DNA of 64,000 bases from Sycon ciliatum (Eukaryota; Porifera; Calcarea; Leucosolenida; Sycettidae): NCBI RefSeq assembly GCF_964019385.1, contig NC_088650.1, forward strand, positions 21,709,502 through 21,773,501. Reading direction: 5' to 3'. Under the pieces are notes generated by a model. It did not search any database and was not told the DNA's origin. It saw only the letters and a list, made by a program, of their open reading frames with translations. Both the position numbers and the translations under genes were made by a program. Below are positions 25,413 through 38,253 of the stretch, piece after piece; within the stretch, counting starts at the first letter, position 1; every line of letters begins with the position of its first letter.

Positions 25413-28400
25413 TTGCGACTAAACTATTCACAGCAGTGCCAAATTTTTAGGGTCACTGATTGTGGGTGCCAGCGCCCTACAAGCAAACCAAAAATGAAAC
25501 CAATGCGACCGCTGACATTACAGCTGGGTCATGTTATAGAGAGGTACGTTGAAATTGAAAGGTCAGCACAAATGGTTAAAATCCGACATTTTCTCACCTT
25601 TCTGCCCGTTCGCAGCCTAGAAAATGACAATGACCATCCTCATCTCCTTGGTTAGCTGGACATAGACAAGAGCACCAAGAAAAAGACCCACATTTCTCTA
25701 AAGAACTCGCAAAGGGCTGCTGAAAGCTGAAAAAGAACCTATCTAGAAGTTTGGGGCTTTTTACCCGTGAATCTTCACTTTGCGACTAAACTATTCACAG
25801 CAGTGCCAAATTTTCTGGGTCACTGAATGCGGGTGGCAGCGCCCTACAAGCAAACCAAAAATGAAACCAATACGACCGCTGACATTACAGCTGGGTCATG
25901 TTATAGAGAGGTACGTTGAAATTGAAAGGTCAGCACAAATGGTCAAAATCCGACATTTTCTCACCTTTCTGCCTGTTCGCAGCTTAGAAAATGACAATGA
26001 CCATCCTCATCTCGTTAGTTAGCTGGACATAGACAAGAGCACCATGAAAAAGAGTCACATTTCTCTAAAGAACTCGCCCAGGGCTGCTGAAAGCTGAAAA
26101 AGAACCTATCTAGAAGTTTGGGGCTTTTTACCCGTGAATATTCACTTTGCGACTAAACTATTCACAGCAGTGCCAAATTTTCTGGGTCACTGAATGCGGG
26201 TGCCAGCGCCCTACAAGCAAACCAAAAATGAAACCAATGCGACCACTGAAATTACAGCTGGGTCATGTTATAGAGAGGTACCCTTGAAATTGAGAGGTCA
26301 GCACAAATGGTCAAAATCCGACATTTTCTCACCTTTCTGCCCGTTCGAAGCTCAGAAAATGACAATGACCATCCTCATCTCGTTGTGTAGCTGGACATAG
26401 AAAATAGCACCATGAAAAAGAGCCACATTTCTCTAAAGAACTCGCCCAGGGCTGCTGAAAGCTGATAAAGAACCTATCTAGAAGTTTGGGGCTTTTTACC
26501 CGTGAATCTTCACTTTGCGACTAAACTATTCACAGCAGTGCCAAATTTTCTAGGTCACTAAATGCGGGTGCCAGCGCCCTAGAAGCAAACTAAAAATGAA
26601 ACCAATGCAACCACTGAAATTACAGCTGGGTCATGTTATAGAGAGGTCCGTTGAAATTGAAAGGTCAGCACAAATGGTCAAAATCCGACATTTTCTCACC
26701 TTTCTGCCCGTTCGCAGCTCAGAAAATGATAATGACCATCCTTATCTCGTTGTGTGGCTGGACATAGAAAATAGCACCATGAAAAAGAGCCACATTTCTA
26801 CAAAGAACTCGCCCAGGGCTGCTAAAAGCTGAAAAGAACCTATCTAGAAGTTTGGGGCTTTTTACCCATGAATCTTCACTTTGCGACTAAACTATTCACA
26901 GCAGTGCCAAATTTTTAGGGTCACTGATTGTGGGTGCCAGCGCCCTACAAGCAGACCAAAAATGAAACCAATGCGACCGCTGACATTACAGCTGGGTCAT
27001 GTTATAGAGAGGTACGTTGAAATTGAAAGGTCAGCACAAATGGTTAAAATCCGACATTTTCTCACCTTTCTGCCCGTTCGCAGCTTAGAAAATGACAATG
27101 ACCATCCTCATCTCGTTGGTTAGCTGGACATAGACAAGAGCACCAAGAAAAAGACCCACATTTCTCTAAAGAACTCGCAAAGGGCTGCTGAAAGCTGAAA
27201 AAGAACCTTTCTAGAAGTTTGGGGCTTTTTACCCGTGAATCTTCACTTTGCGACTAAACTATTCACAGCAGTGCCAAATTTTTAGGGTCACTGATTGTGC
27301 GTGCCAGCGCCCTACAAGGAAACCAAAAATGAAACCAATGCGACCGCTAACATTACAGCTGGGTCATGTTATAGAGAGGTACGTGGAAATTGAAAGGTCA
27401 GCACAAATGGTCAAAATCCGACATTTTCTCACCTTTCTGCCCGTTCGAAGCTCAGAAAATGACAATGACCATCCTCATCTCGTTGTGTAGCTGGACATAG
27501 AAAATAGCACCATGAAAAAGAGCCACATTTCTCTAAAGAACTCGCCCAGGGCTGCTGAAAGCTGAAAAAGAACCTATCTAGAAGTTTGGGGCTTTTTACC
27601 CGTGAATCTTCACTTTGCGACTAAACTATTCACAGCAGTGCCAAATTTTTAGGGTCACTGATTGTGGGTGCCAGCGCCCTACAAGCAAACCAAAAATGAA
27701 ACCAATGCGACCGCTGACATTACAGCTGGGTCATGTTATAGAGAGGTACGTTGAAATTGAAAGGTCAGCACAAATGGTTAAAATCCGACATTTTCTCACC
27801 TTTCTGCCCTTCGCAGCCTAGAAAATGACAATGACCATCCTCATCTCCTTGGTTAGCTGGACATAGACAAGAGCACCAAGAAAAAGACCCACATTTCTCT
27901 AAAGAACTCGCAAAGGGCTGCTGAAAGCTGAAAAAGAACCTATCTAGAAGTTTGGGGCTTTTTACCCGTGAATCTTCACTTTGCGACTAAACTATTCACA
28001 GCAGTGCCAAATTTTCTGGGTCACTGAATGCGGGTGGCAGCGCCCTACAAGCAAACCAAAAATGAAACCAATACGACCGCTGACATTACAGCTGGGTCAT
28101 GTTATAGAGAGGTACGTTGAAATTGAAAGGTCAGCACAAATGGTCAAAATCCGACATTTTCTCACCTTTCTGCCTGTTCGCAGCTTAGAAAATGACAATG
28201 ACCATCCTCATCTCGTTAGTTAGCTGGACATAGACAAGAGCACCATGAAAAAGAGTCACATTTCTCTAAAGAACTCGCCCAGGGCTGCTGAAAGCTGAAA
28301 AAGAACCTATCTAGAAGTTTGGGGCTTTTTACCCGTGAATATTCACTTTGCGACTAAACTATTCACAGCAGTGCCAAATTTTCTGGGTCACTGAATGCGG

Positions 28401-29815
28401 GTGCCAGCGCCCTACAAGCAAACCAAAAATGAAACCAATGCGACCACTGAAATTACAGCTGGGTCATGTTATAGAGAGGTACCCTTGAAATTGAGAGGTC
28501 AGCACAAATGGTCAAAATCCGACATTTTCTCACCTTTCTGCCCGTTCGAAGCTCAGAAAATGACAATGACCATCCTCATCTCGTTGTGTAGCTGGACATA
28601 GAAAATAGCACCATGAAAAAGAGCCACATTTCTCTAAAGAACTCGCCCAGGGCTGCTGAAAGCTGATAAAGAACCTATCTAGAAGTTTGGGGCTTTTTAC
28701 CCGTGAATCTTCACTTTGCGACTAAACTATTCACAGCAGTGCCAAATTTTCTAGGTCACTAAATGCGGGTGCCAGCGCCCTAGAAGCAAACTAAAAATGA
28801 AACCAATGCAACCACTGAAATTACAGCTGGGTCATGTTATAGAGAGGTCCGTTGAAATTGAAAGGTCAGCACAAATGGTCAAAATCCGACATTTTCTCAC
28901 CTTTCTGCCCGTTCGCAGCTCAGAAAATGATAATGACCATCCTTATCTCGTTGTGTGGCTGGACATAGAAAATAGCACCATGAAAAAGAGCCACATTTCT
29001 ACAAAGAACTCGCCCAGGGCTGCTAAAAGCTGAAAAGAACCTATCTAGAAGTTTGGGGCTTTTTACCCATGAATCTTCACTTTGCGACTAAACTATTCAC
29101 AGCAGTGCCAAATTTTTAGGGTCACTGATTGTGGGTGCCAGCGCCCTACAAGCAGACCAAAAATGAAACCAATGCGACCGCTGACATTACAGCTGGGTCA
29201 TGTTATAGAGAGGTACGTTGAAATTGAAAGGTCAGCACAAATGGTTAAAATCCGACATTTTCTCACCTTTCTGCCCGTTCGCAGCTTAGAAAATGACAAT
29301 GACCATCCTCATCTCGTTGGTTAGCTGGACATAGACAAGAGCACCAAGAAAAAGACCCACATTTCTCTAAAGAACTCGCAAAGGGCTGCTGAAAGCTGAA
29401 AAAGAACCTTTCTAGAAGTTTGCGGCTTTTTACCCGTGAATCTTCACTTTGCGACTAAACTATTCACAGCAGTGCCAAATTTTTAGGGTCACTGATTGTG
29501 CGTGCCAGCGCCCTACAAGGAAACCAAAAATGAAACCAATGCGACCGCTAACATTACAGCTGGGTCATGTTATAGAGAGGTACGTGGAAATTGAAAGGTC
29601 AGCACAAATGGTCAAAATCCGACATTTTCTCACCTTTCTGCCCGTTCGAAGCTCAGAAAATGACAATGACCATCCTCATCTCGTTGTGTAGCTGGACATA
29701 GAAAATAGCACCATGAAAAAGAGCCACATTTCTCTAAAGAACTCGCCCAGGGCTGCTGAAAGCTGAAAAAGAACCTATCTAGAAGTTTGGGGCTTTTTAC
29801 CCGTGAATCTTCACT
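25413..29815. repeat. Tandem duplication of six-monomer block e-j
   Basis: Blocks 25413-27614 (2202 bp) and 27615-29815 (2201 bp) carry the same ordered markers: GGTTAAAATCC with CAGCCTAG, GTTAGTTAG, GTACCCTTG, ATTTCTACAAAG, AAGCAGACC and TTGTGCGTGCC. They differ by single bases, for example a missing G in the second e and GTTTGCGGC against GTTTGGGGC near 29423. The j tail at the joint has GCTGAAAGC, so the exchange falls between the end of j markers and the first e markers. It is not at the same base as the copy 4 deletion. Confidence 0.9.
27615..27980. repeat. e monomer with one-base deletion (366 bp)
   Basis: Near 27807 the sequence reads TGCCCTTCGCAG where other e units read TGCCCGTTCGCAG. 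The rest matches e. The loss is not in other copies, so it is either a recent mutation or a base-calling error. Confidence 0.85.
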
Positions 29816-30916
29816 TTGCGACTAAACTATTCACAGCAGTGCCTAATTTTTAGGGTCACTGATTGTGGGTGCCAGCACCCTACAAGCAAACCCAAAATGA
29901 AACCAATGCGACCGCTGACATTACAGCTGGGTCATGTTATAGAGAGGTACGTGGAAATTGAAAGGTCAGCACAAATTGTCAAAATCCGACATTTTCTCAC
30001 CTTTCTGCCTGTTCGCAGCTTAGAAAATGACAATGACCATCCTCATCTGGTTGGTTAGCTGGATATAGACAAGAGCACCATGAAAAAGAGTCACATTTCT
30101 CTAAAGAACTCGCCCAGGGCTGCTGAAAGCTGAAAAAGAACCTATCTAGAAGTTTGGGGCTTTTTACCCGTGAATCTTCACTTTGCGACTAAACTATTCA
30201 CAGCAGTGCCAAATTTTCTGGGTCACTGAATGTGGGTGCCAGCGCCCTACAAGCAAACCAAAAATCAAACCAATGCGACCACTGAAATTACAGCTGGGTC
30301 ATGTTATAGAGAGGTGCGTTGAAATTGAAAGGTCAGCACAAATGGTCAAAATCCGACATTTTCTCACCTTTCTGCCCGTTCGCAGCTGAGAAAATGACAA
30401 TGACCATACTCATCTCCTTGTGTAGCTGGACATAGAATATAGCACCATGAAAAAGAGCCACATTTCTCTAAAGAACTCACCCAGGGCTGCTGAAAGCTGA
30501 GAAAGAACCTATCTAGAAGTTTGGGGCTTTTTACCCGTGAATCTTCACTTTGCGACTAAACTATTCACAGCAGTGCCAAATTTTAAGGGTCACTGATTGT
30601 GGGTGCCAGCACCCTACAAGCAAACCAAAAATGAAACCAATGCGACCGCTGACATTACAGCTGGGTCATGTTATAGAGAGGTACGTGGAAATTGAAAGGT
30701 CAGCACAAATGGTCAAAATCCGACATTTTCTCACCTTTCTGCCCGTTCGAAGCTCAGAAAATGACAATGACCATCCTCATCTCGTTTTGTAGCTGGACAT
30801 AGAAAATAGCACCATGAAAAAGAGCCACATTTCTCTAAAGAACTCGCCCAGGGCTGCTGAAAGCTGAAAAAGAACCTATCTAGAAGTTTGGGGCTTTTTA
30901 CCCGTGAATCTTCACT

Positions 30917-33900
30917 TTGCGACTAAACTATTCACAGCAGTGCCAAATTTTCTGGGTCACTGAATGCGGGTGCAAGCGCCCTACAAGCAAACCAAAAATG
31001 AAACCAATGCGACCACTGAAATTACAGCTGGGTCACGTTATAGAGAGGTACGTCGAAATTGAAAGGTCAGCACAAATGGTCAAAATCCGACATTTTCTAA
31101 CCTTTCTGCCCGTTCGCAGCTCAGAAAATGAAAATGACCATCCTCATCTCCTTGTGTAGCTGGACATAGAAAATAGCACCATGAAAAAGAGCCACATTTC
31201 TCTAAAGAACTCACCCAGGGCTGCTGAAAGCTGAAAAAGAACCTATCTAGAAGTTTTGGGCTTTTTACCCGTGAATCTTCACTTTGCGACTAAACTATTC
31301 ACAGCAGTGCAAAATTTTCTAGGTCACTGAAAGCGGGTGCCAGCGCCCTAGAAGCAAACTAAAAATGAAACCAATGCGACCACTGAAATTACAGCTGGGT
31401 CATGTTATAGAGAGGTACGTTGAAATTGAAAGGTCAGCACAAATGGTCAAAATCCAACATTTTCTCACCTTTCTGCCTGTTCGCAGCTCAGAAAATGATA
31501 ATGACCATCCTTATCTCGTTGTGTGGCTGGACATAGAAAATAGCACCATGAAAAAGAGCCACATTTCTCTAAAGAACTCGCCCAGGGCTGCTAAAAGCTG
31601 AAAAAGAACCTATCTAGAAGTTTGGGGCTTTTTACCCGTGAATCTTCACTTTGCGACTAAACTATTCACAGCAGTGCCAAATTTTCTGGGTCACTGATTG
31701 TGGGTGCCAGCGCCCTACAAGCAAACCAAAAATGAAACCAATGCGACCGCTGACATTACAGCTGGGTCATGTTATAGAGAGGTACGTTGAAATTGAAAGG
31801 TCAGCACAAATGGTTAAAATCCGACATTTTCTCACCTTTCTGCCCGTTCGCAGCCTAGAAAATGACAATGACCATCCTCATCTCCTTGGTTAGCTGGACA
31901 TAGACAAGAGCACCAAGAAAAAGACCCACATTTCTCTAAAGAACTCGCAAAGGGCTGCTGAAAGCTGAAAAAGAACCTATCTAGAAGTTTGGGGCTTTTT
32001 ACCCGTGAATCTTCACTTTGCGACTAAACTATTCACAGCAGTGCCAAATTTTAAGGGTCACTGATTGTGGGTGCCAGCGCCCTACAAGCAAACCAAAAAT
32101 GAAACCAATGCGACCGCTGACATTACAGCTAGGTCATGTTATAGAGAGGTACGTGGAAATTGAAAGGTCAGCACAAATGGTCAAAATCCGACATTTTCTC
32201 ACCTTTCTGCCCGTTCGCAGCTCAGAAAATGATAATGACCATCCTTATCTCGTTGTGTGGCTGGACATAGAAAATAGCACCATGAAAAAGAGCAACATTT
32301 CTCTAAAGAACTCGCCCAGGGCTGCTGAAAGCTGAAAAAGAACCTATCTAGAAGTTTGGGGCTTTTTACCCGTGAATCTTCAATTTGCGACTAAACTATT
32401 CACAGCAGTGCCAAATTTTTAGGGTCACTAATTGTGGGTGCCAGCGCCCTACAAGCAAACCAAAAATGAAACCAATGCGACCACTGAAATTACAGCTGGG
32501 TCATGTTATAGAGAGGTACGTTGAAATTGAAAGGTCAGCACACATGGTCAAAATCCGACATTTTCTCACCTTTCTGCCCGTTCGAAGCTCAGAAAATGAC
32601 AATGACCATCCTCATCTCGTTTTGTAGCTGGACATAGAAAATAGCACCATGAAAAAGAGCCACATTTCTCTAAAGAACTCGCCCAGGGCTGCTAAAAGCT
32701 GAAAAAGAACCTATCTAGAAGTTTGGGGCTTTTTACCCGTGAATCTTCACTTTGCGACTAAACTATTCACAGCAGTGCCAAATTTTTAGGGTCACTGATT
32801 GTGGGTGCCAGCGCCCTACAAGCAAACCAAAAATGAAACCAATGCGACCGCTGACATTACAGCTGGGTCATGTTATAGAGAGGTACGTTGAAATTGAAAG
32901 GTCAGCACAAATGGTTAAAATCCGACATTTTCTCACCTTTCTGCCCGTTCGCAGCCTAGAAAATGACAATGACCATCCTCATCTCCTTGGTTAGCTGGAC
33001 ATAGACAAGAGCACCAAGAAAAAGACCCACATTTCTCTAAAGAACTCGCAAAGGGCTGCTGAAAGCTGAAAAAGAACCTATCTAGAAGTTTGGGGCTTTT
33101 TACCCGTGAATCTTCACTTTGCGACTAAACTATTCACAGCAGTGCCAAATTTTCTGGGTCACTGAATGCGGGTGGCAGCGCCCTACAAGCAAACCAAAAA
33201 TGAAACCAATGCGACCGCTGACATTACAGCTGGGTCATGTTATAGAGAGGTACGTTGAAATTGAAAGGTCAGCACAAATGGTCAAAATCCGACATTTTTT
33301 CACCTTTCTGCCTGTTCGCAGCTTAGAAAATGACAATGACCATCCTCATCTCGTTAGTTAGCTGGACATAGACAAGAGCACCATGAAAAAGAGTCACATT
33401 TCTCTAAAGAACTCGCCCAGGGCTGCTGAAAGCTGAAAAAGAACCTATCTAGAAGTTTGGGGCTTTTTACCCGTGAATATTCACTTTGCGACTAAACTAT
33501 TCACAGCAGTGCCAAATTTTCTGGGTCACTGAATGCGGGTGCCAGCGCCCTACAAGCAAACCAAAAATGAAACCAATGCGACCACTGAAATTACAGCTGG
33601 GTCATGTTATAGAGAGGTACCCTTGAAATTGAGAGGTCAGCACAAATGGTCAAAATCCGACATTTTCTCACCTTTCTGCCCGTTCGAAGCTCAGAAAATG
33701 ACAATGACCATCCTCATCTCGTTGTGTAGCTGGACATAGAAAATAGCACCATGAAAAAGAGCCACATTTCTCTAAAGAACTCGCCCAGGGCTGCTGAAAG
33801 CTGATAAAGAACCTATCTAGAAGTTTGGGGCTTTTTACCCGTGAATCTTCACTTTGCGACTAAACTATTCACAGCAGTGCCAAATTTTCTAGGTCACTAA

Positions 33901-34219
33901 ATGCGGGTGCCAGCGCCCTAGAAGCAAACTAAAAATGAAACCAATGCAACCACTGAAATTACAGCTGGGTCATGTTATAGAGAGGTCCGTTGAAATTGAA
34001 AGGTCAGCACAAATGGTCAAAATCCGACATTTTCTCACCTTTCTGCCCGTTCGCAGCTCAGAAAATGATAATGACCATCCTTATCTCGTTGTGTGGCTGG
34101 ACATAGAAAATAGCACCATGAAAAAGAGCCACATTTCTACAAAGAACTCGCCCAGGGCTGCTAAAAGCTGAAAAGAACCTATCTAGAAGTTTGGGGCTTT
34201 TTACCCATGAATCTTCACT
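30917..34219. repeat. HOR copy 6 (14-type), a through h
   Basis: Starts: 30917 a, 31284 b', 31651 c/e, 32018 c'', 32385 d, 32752 e, 33119 f, 33486 g, 33854 h. b' has GTGCAAAATTTTC as in copies 2 and 4. f has ATGCGACC, and a private run ATTTTTTCACC near 33295. From 34220 the i position is filled by a divergent i that leads into a different sub-array instead of completing the unit. Confidence 0.9.
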
Positions 34220-37200
34220 TTGCGACTAAACTATTCACAGCAGTGCCAAATTTTTAGGGTCACTGATTGTGGGTGCCAGCGCCCTACAAGCAAACCAAAA
34301 ATGAAACCAATGCGACCGCTGACATTACAGCGGGTCATGTTATAGAGAGGTACGTTGAAATTGAAAGGTCAGCACAAATGGTCAAAATCCGACATTTTCT
34401 CACCTTTCTGCCCGTTCGCAGCTTAGAAAATGACAATGACCATCCTCATTTCGTTGGTTAGCTGGACATAGACAAGAGCACCAAGAAAAAGACCCACATT
34501 TCTCTAAAGAACTCGCAAAGGGCTGCTGAAAGCTGAAAAAGAACCTATCTAGAAGTTTGGGGCTTTTTACCCGTGAATCTTCACTTTGCGACTAAACTAT
34601 TCACAGCAGTGCCAAATTTTTAGGGTCACTGATTGTGGGTGCCAGCGCCCTACAAGGAAACCAAAAATGAAACCAATGCGACCGCTGACATTACAGCTGG
34701 GTCATGTTATAGAGAGGTACGTGGAAATTGAAAGGTCAGCACAAATGGTCAAAATCCGACATTTTCTCACCTTTCTGCCCGTTCGAAGCTCAGAAAATGA
34801 CAATGACCATCCTCATCTCGTTGTGTAGCTGGACATAGAAAATAGCACCATGAAAAAAGCCACATTTCTCTAAAGAACTCGCCCAGGGCTGCTGAAAGCT
34901 GAAAAAGAACCTATCTAGAAGTTTGGGGCTTTTTACCCGTGAATCTTCACTTTGCGACTAAACTATTCACAGCAGTGCCAAATTTTTAGGGTCACTGATT
35001 GTGGGTGCCAGCACCCTACAAGCAAACCAAAAATAAAACCAATGCGACCGCTGACATTACAGCTGGGTCATGTTATAGAGAGGTACGTGGAAATTGAAAG
35101 GTCAGCACAAATGGTCAAAATCCGACATTTTCTCACCTTTCTGCCTGTTCGCAGCTTAGAAAATGACAATGACAATCCTCCCCTCGTTAGTTAGCTGGAC
35201 ATAGACAAGAGCACCATGAAAAAGAGTCACATTTCTCTAAAGAACTCGCCCAGGGCTGCTGAAAGCTGAAAAAGAACCTATCTAGAAGTTTGGGGCTTTT
35301 TACCCGTGAATATTCACTTTGCGACTAAACTATTCACAGCAGTGCCAAATTTTCTGGGTCACTGAATGCGGGTGCCAGCGCCCTACAAGCAAACCAAAAA
35401 TGAAACCAATGCGACCACTGAAATTACAGCTGGGTCATGTTATAGAGAGGTACGTTGAAATTGAGAGGTCAGCACAAATGGTCAAAATCCGACATTTTCT
35501 CACCTTTCTGCCCATTCGAAGCTCAGAAAATGACAATGACCATCCTCATCTCGTTGTGTAGCTGGACATAGAAAATAGCACCATGAAAAAGAGCCACATT
35601 TCTCTAAAGAACTCGCCCAGGGCTGCTGAAAGCTGATAAAGAACCTATCTAGAAGTTTGGGGCTTTTTACCCGTGAATCTTCACTTTGCGACTAAACTAT
35701 TCACAGCAGTGCCAAATTTTTAGGGTCACTGATTGTGGGTGCCAGCACCCTACAAGCAAACCAAAAATAAAACCAATGCGACCGCTGACATTACAGCTGG
35801 GTCATGTTATAGAGAGGTACGTGGAAATTGAAAGGTCAGCACAAATGGTCAAAATCCGACATTTTCTCACCTTTCTGCCTGTTCGCAGCTTAGAAAATGA
35901 CAATGACAATCCTCCCCTCGTTAGTTAGCTGGACATAGACAAGAGCACCATGAAAAAGAGTCACATTTCTCTAAAGAACTCGCCCAGGGCTGCTGAAAGC
36001 TGAAAAAGAACCTATCTAGAAGTTTGGGGCTTTTTACCCGTGAATATTCACTTTGCGACTAAACTATTCACAGCAGTGCCAAATTTTCTGGGTCACTGAA
36101 TGCGGGTGCCAGCGCCCTACAAGCAAACCAAAAATGAAACCAATGCGACCACTGAAATTACAGCTGGGTCATGTTATAGAGAGGTACGTTGAAATTGAGA
36201 GGTCAGCACAAATGGTCAAAATCCGACATTTTCTCACCTTTCTGCCCATTCGAAGCTCAGAAAATGACAATGACCATCCTCATCTCGTTGTGTAGCTGGA
36301 CATAGAAAATAGCACCATGAAAAAGAGCCACATTTCTCTAAAGAACTCGCCCAGGGCTGCTGAAAGCTGATAAAGAACCTATCTAGAAGTTTGGGGCTTT
36401 TTACCCGTGAATCTTCACTTTGCGACTAAACTATTCACAGCAGTGCCAAATTTTTAGGGTCACTGATTGTGGGTGCCAGCGCCCTACAAGGAAACCAAAA
36501 ATGAAACCAATGCGACCGCTGACATTACAGCTGGGTCATGTTATAGAGAGGTACGTTGAAATTGAAAGGTCAGCACAAATGGTCAAAATCCGACATTTTC
36601 TCACCTTTCTGCCCGTTCGCAGCTTAGAAAATGACAATGACCATCCTCATTTCGTTGGTTAGCTGGACATAGACAAGAGCACCAAGAAAAAGACCCACAT
36701 TTCTCTAAAGAACTCGCAAAGGGCTGCTGAAAGCTGAAAAAGAACCTATCTAGAAGTTTGGGGCTTTTTACCCGTGAATCTTCACTTTGCGACTAAACTA
36801 TTCACAGCAGTGCCAAATTTTTAGGGTCACTGATTGTGGGTGCCAGCGCCCTACAAGGAAACCAAAAATGAAACCAATGCGACCGCTGACATTACAGCTG
36901 GGTCATGTTATAGAGAGGTACGTGGAAATTGAAAGGTCAGCACAAATGGTCAAAATCCGACATTTTCTCACCTTTCTGCCCGTTCGAAGCTCAGAAAATG
37001 ACAATGACCATCCTCATCTCGTTGTGTAGCTGGACATAGAAAATAGCACCATGAAAAAAGCCACATTTCTCTAAAGAACTCGCCCAGGGCTGCTGAAAGC
37101 TGAAAAAGAACCTATCTAGAAGTTTGGGGCTTTTTACCCGTGAATCTTCACTTTGCGACTAAACTATTCACAGCAGTGCCAAATTTTTAGGGTCACTGAT

Positions 37201-38253
37201 TGTGGGTGCCAGCACCCTACAAGCAAACCAAAAATAAAACCAATGCGACCGCTGACATTACAGCTGGGTCATGTTATAGAGAGGTACGTGGAAATTGAAA
37301 GGTCAGCACAAATGGTCAAAATCCGACATTTTCTCACCTTTCTGCCTGTTCGCAGCTTAGAAAATGACAATGACAATCCTCCCCTCGTTAGTTAGCTGGA
37401 CATAGACAAGAGCACCATGAAAAAGAGTCACATTTCTCTAAAGAACTCGCCCAGGGCTGCTGAAAGCTGAAAAAGAACCTATCTAGAAGTTTGGGGCTTT
37501 TTACCCGTGAATATTCACTTTGCGACTAAACTATTCACAGCAGTGCCAAATTTTCTGGGTCACTGAATGCGGGTGCCAGCGCCCTACAAGCAAACCAAAA
37601 ATGAAACCAATGCGACCACTGAAATTACAGCTGGGTCATGTTATAGAGAGGTACGTTGAAATTGAGAGGTCAGCACAAATGGTCAAAATCCGACATTTTC
37701 TCACCTTTCTGCCCATTCGAAGCTCAGAAAATGACAATGACCATCCTCATCTCGTTGTGTAGCTGGACATAGAAAATAGCACCATGAAAAAGAGCCACAT
37801 TTCTCTAAAGAACTCGCCCAGGGCTGCTGAAAGCTGATAAAGAACCTATCTAGAAGTTTGGGGCTTTTTACCCGTGAATCTTCACTTTGCGACTAAACTA
37901 TTCACAGCAGTGCCAAATTTTTAGGGTCACTGATTGTGGGTGCCAGCGGTCTACAATGAAACCAAAAATGAAACCAATGCGACCGCTGACATTACAGCTG
38001 GATCATGTTATAGAGAGGTACGTGGAAATTGAAAGGTCAGCACAAATGATCAAAATCCGACATTTTCTCACCTTTCTGCCCGTTCGAAGCTCAGAAAATG
38101 ACAATGACCATCCTCATCTCGTTGTGTAGCTGGACATAGAAAATAGCACCATGAAAAAGAGCCACATTTCTCTAAAGAACTCGCAAAGGGCTGCTGAAAG
38201 CTGATAAAGAACCTATCTAGAAGTTTGGGGCTTTTTACCCGTGAATCTTCACT
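34220..38253. repeat. Sub-array of i-j-(k/f)-g units
   Basis: Starts: 34220 i (366 bp; CAGCGGGTCA lacks one T), 34586 j (366 bp; GAAAAAAGCC), 34952 k/f, 35319 g, 35686 k/f, 36053 g, 36420 i, 36787 j (same GAAAAAAGCC), 37153 k/f, 37520 g, 37887 j-like. The k/f units have a k-like front (AGCACCC, AATAAAACC, GTACGTGG) and an f tail (CCTCCCCTCGTTAGTTAG, then GAATATTCAC). The g units keep ATTGAGAGG and GCTGATAAAG but have GTACGTTG and CCCATTCG. The k/f fusion shortcuts the 13-mer order into a short loop. The last unit has CAGCGGTCTACAATG and a GCAAAGGGC tail with GCTGATAAAG, another mosaic. Confidence 0.88.
34952..36419. repeat. Tandem duplication of the (k/f)-g pair (734 bp x2)
   Basis: Units 34952-35685 and 35686-36419 share all visible private variants, including CCTCCCCTCG and CCCATTCGAAG. 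A third copy of the pair sits at 37153-37886 after i and j, so an i-j-(k/f)-g block was copied as well. Confidence 0.9.

Larger units (their letters stand above)
23945..30916. repeat. HOR copy 5 (13-type) with e-j twice, 19-mer of 6972 bp
   Basis: Starts: 23945 a, 24312 b, 24679 c, 25046 d, 25413 e, 25780 f, 26147 g, 26515 h, 26881 i, 27248 j, then again 27615 e, 27981 f, 28348 g, 28716 h, 29082 i, 29449 j, then 29816 k, 30183 l, 30550 m. It has the 13-type b, and both f units have the ATACGACC seen in copy 3, so copies 3 and 5 are closest relatives. Confidence 0.92.

Noticed and set aside
27615..27980. Frameshifted gene or pseudogene
   Set aside because: The one-base loss is in a non-coding satellite monomer and has no coding consequence.
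21009..30916. Copy 4/5 length differences as simple assembly collapse and expansion
   Set aside because: Not fully excluded, but the chimeric monomer with two diagnostic switches (22714, 22786) and single-base differences between the two e-j blocks argue for real rearrangement. Read-level checking is given in the findings.
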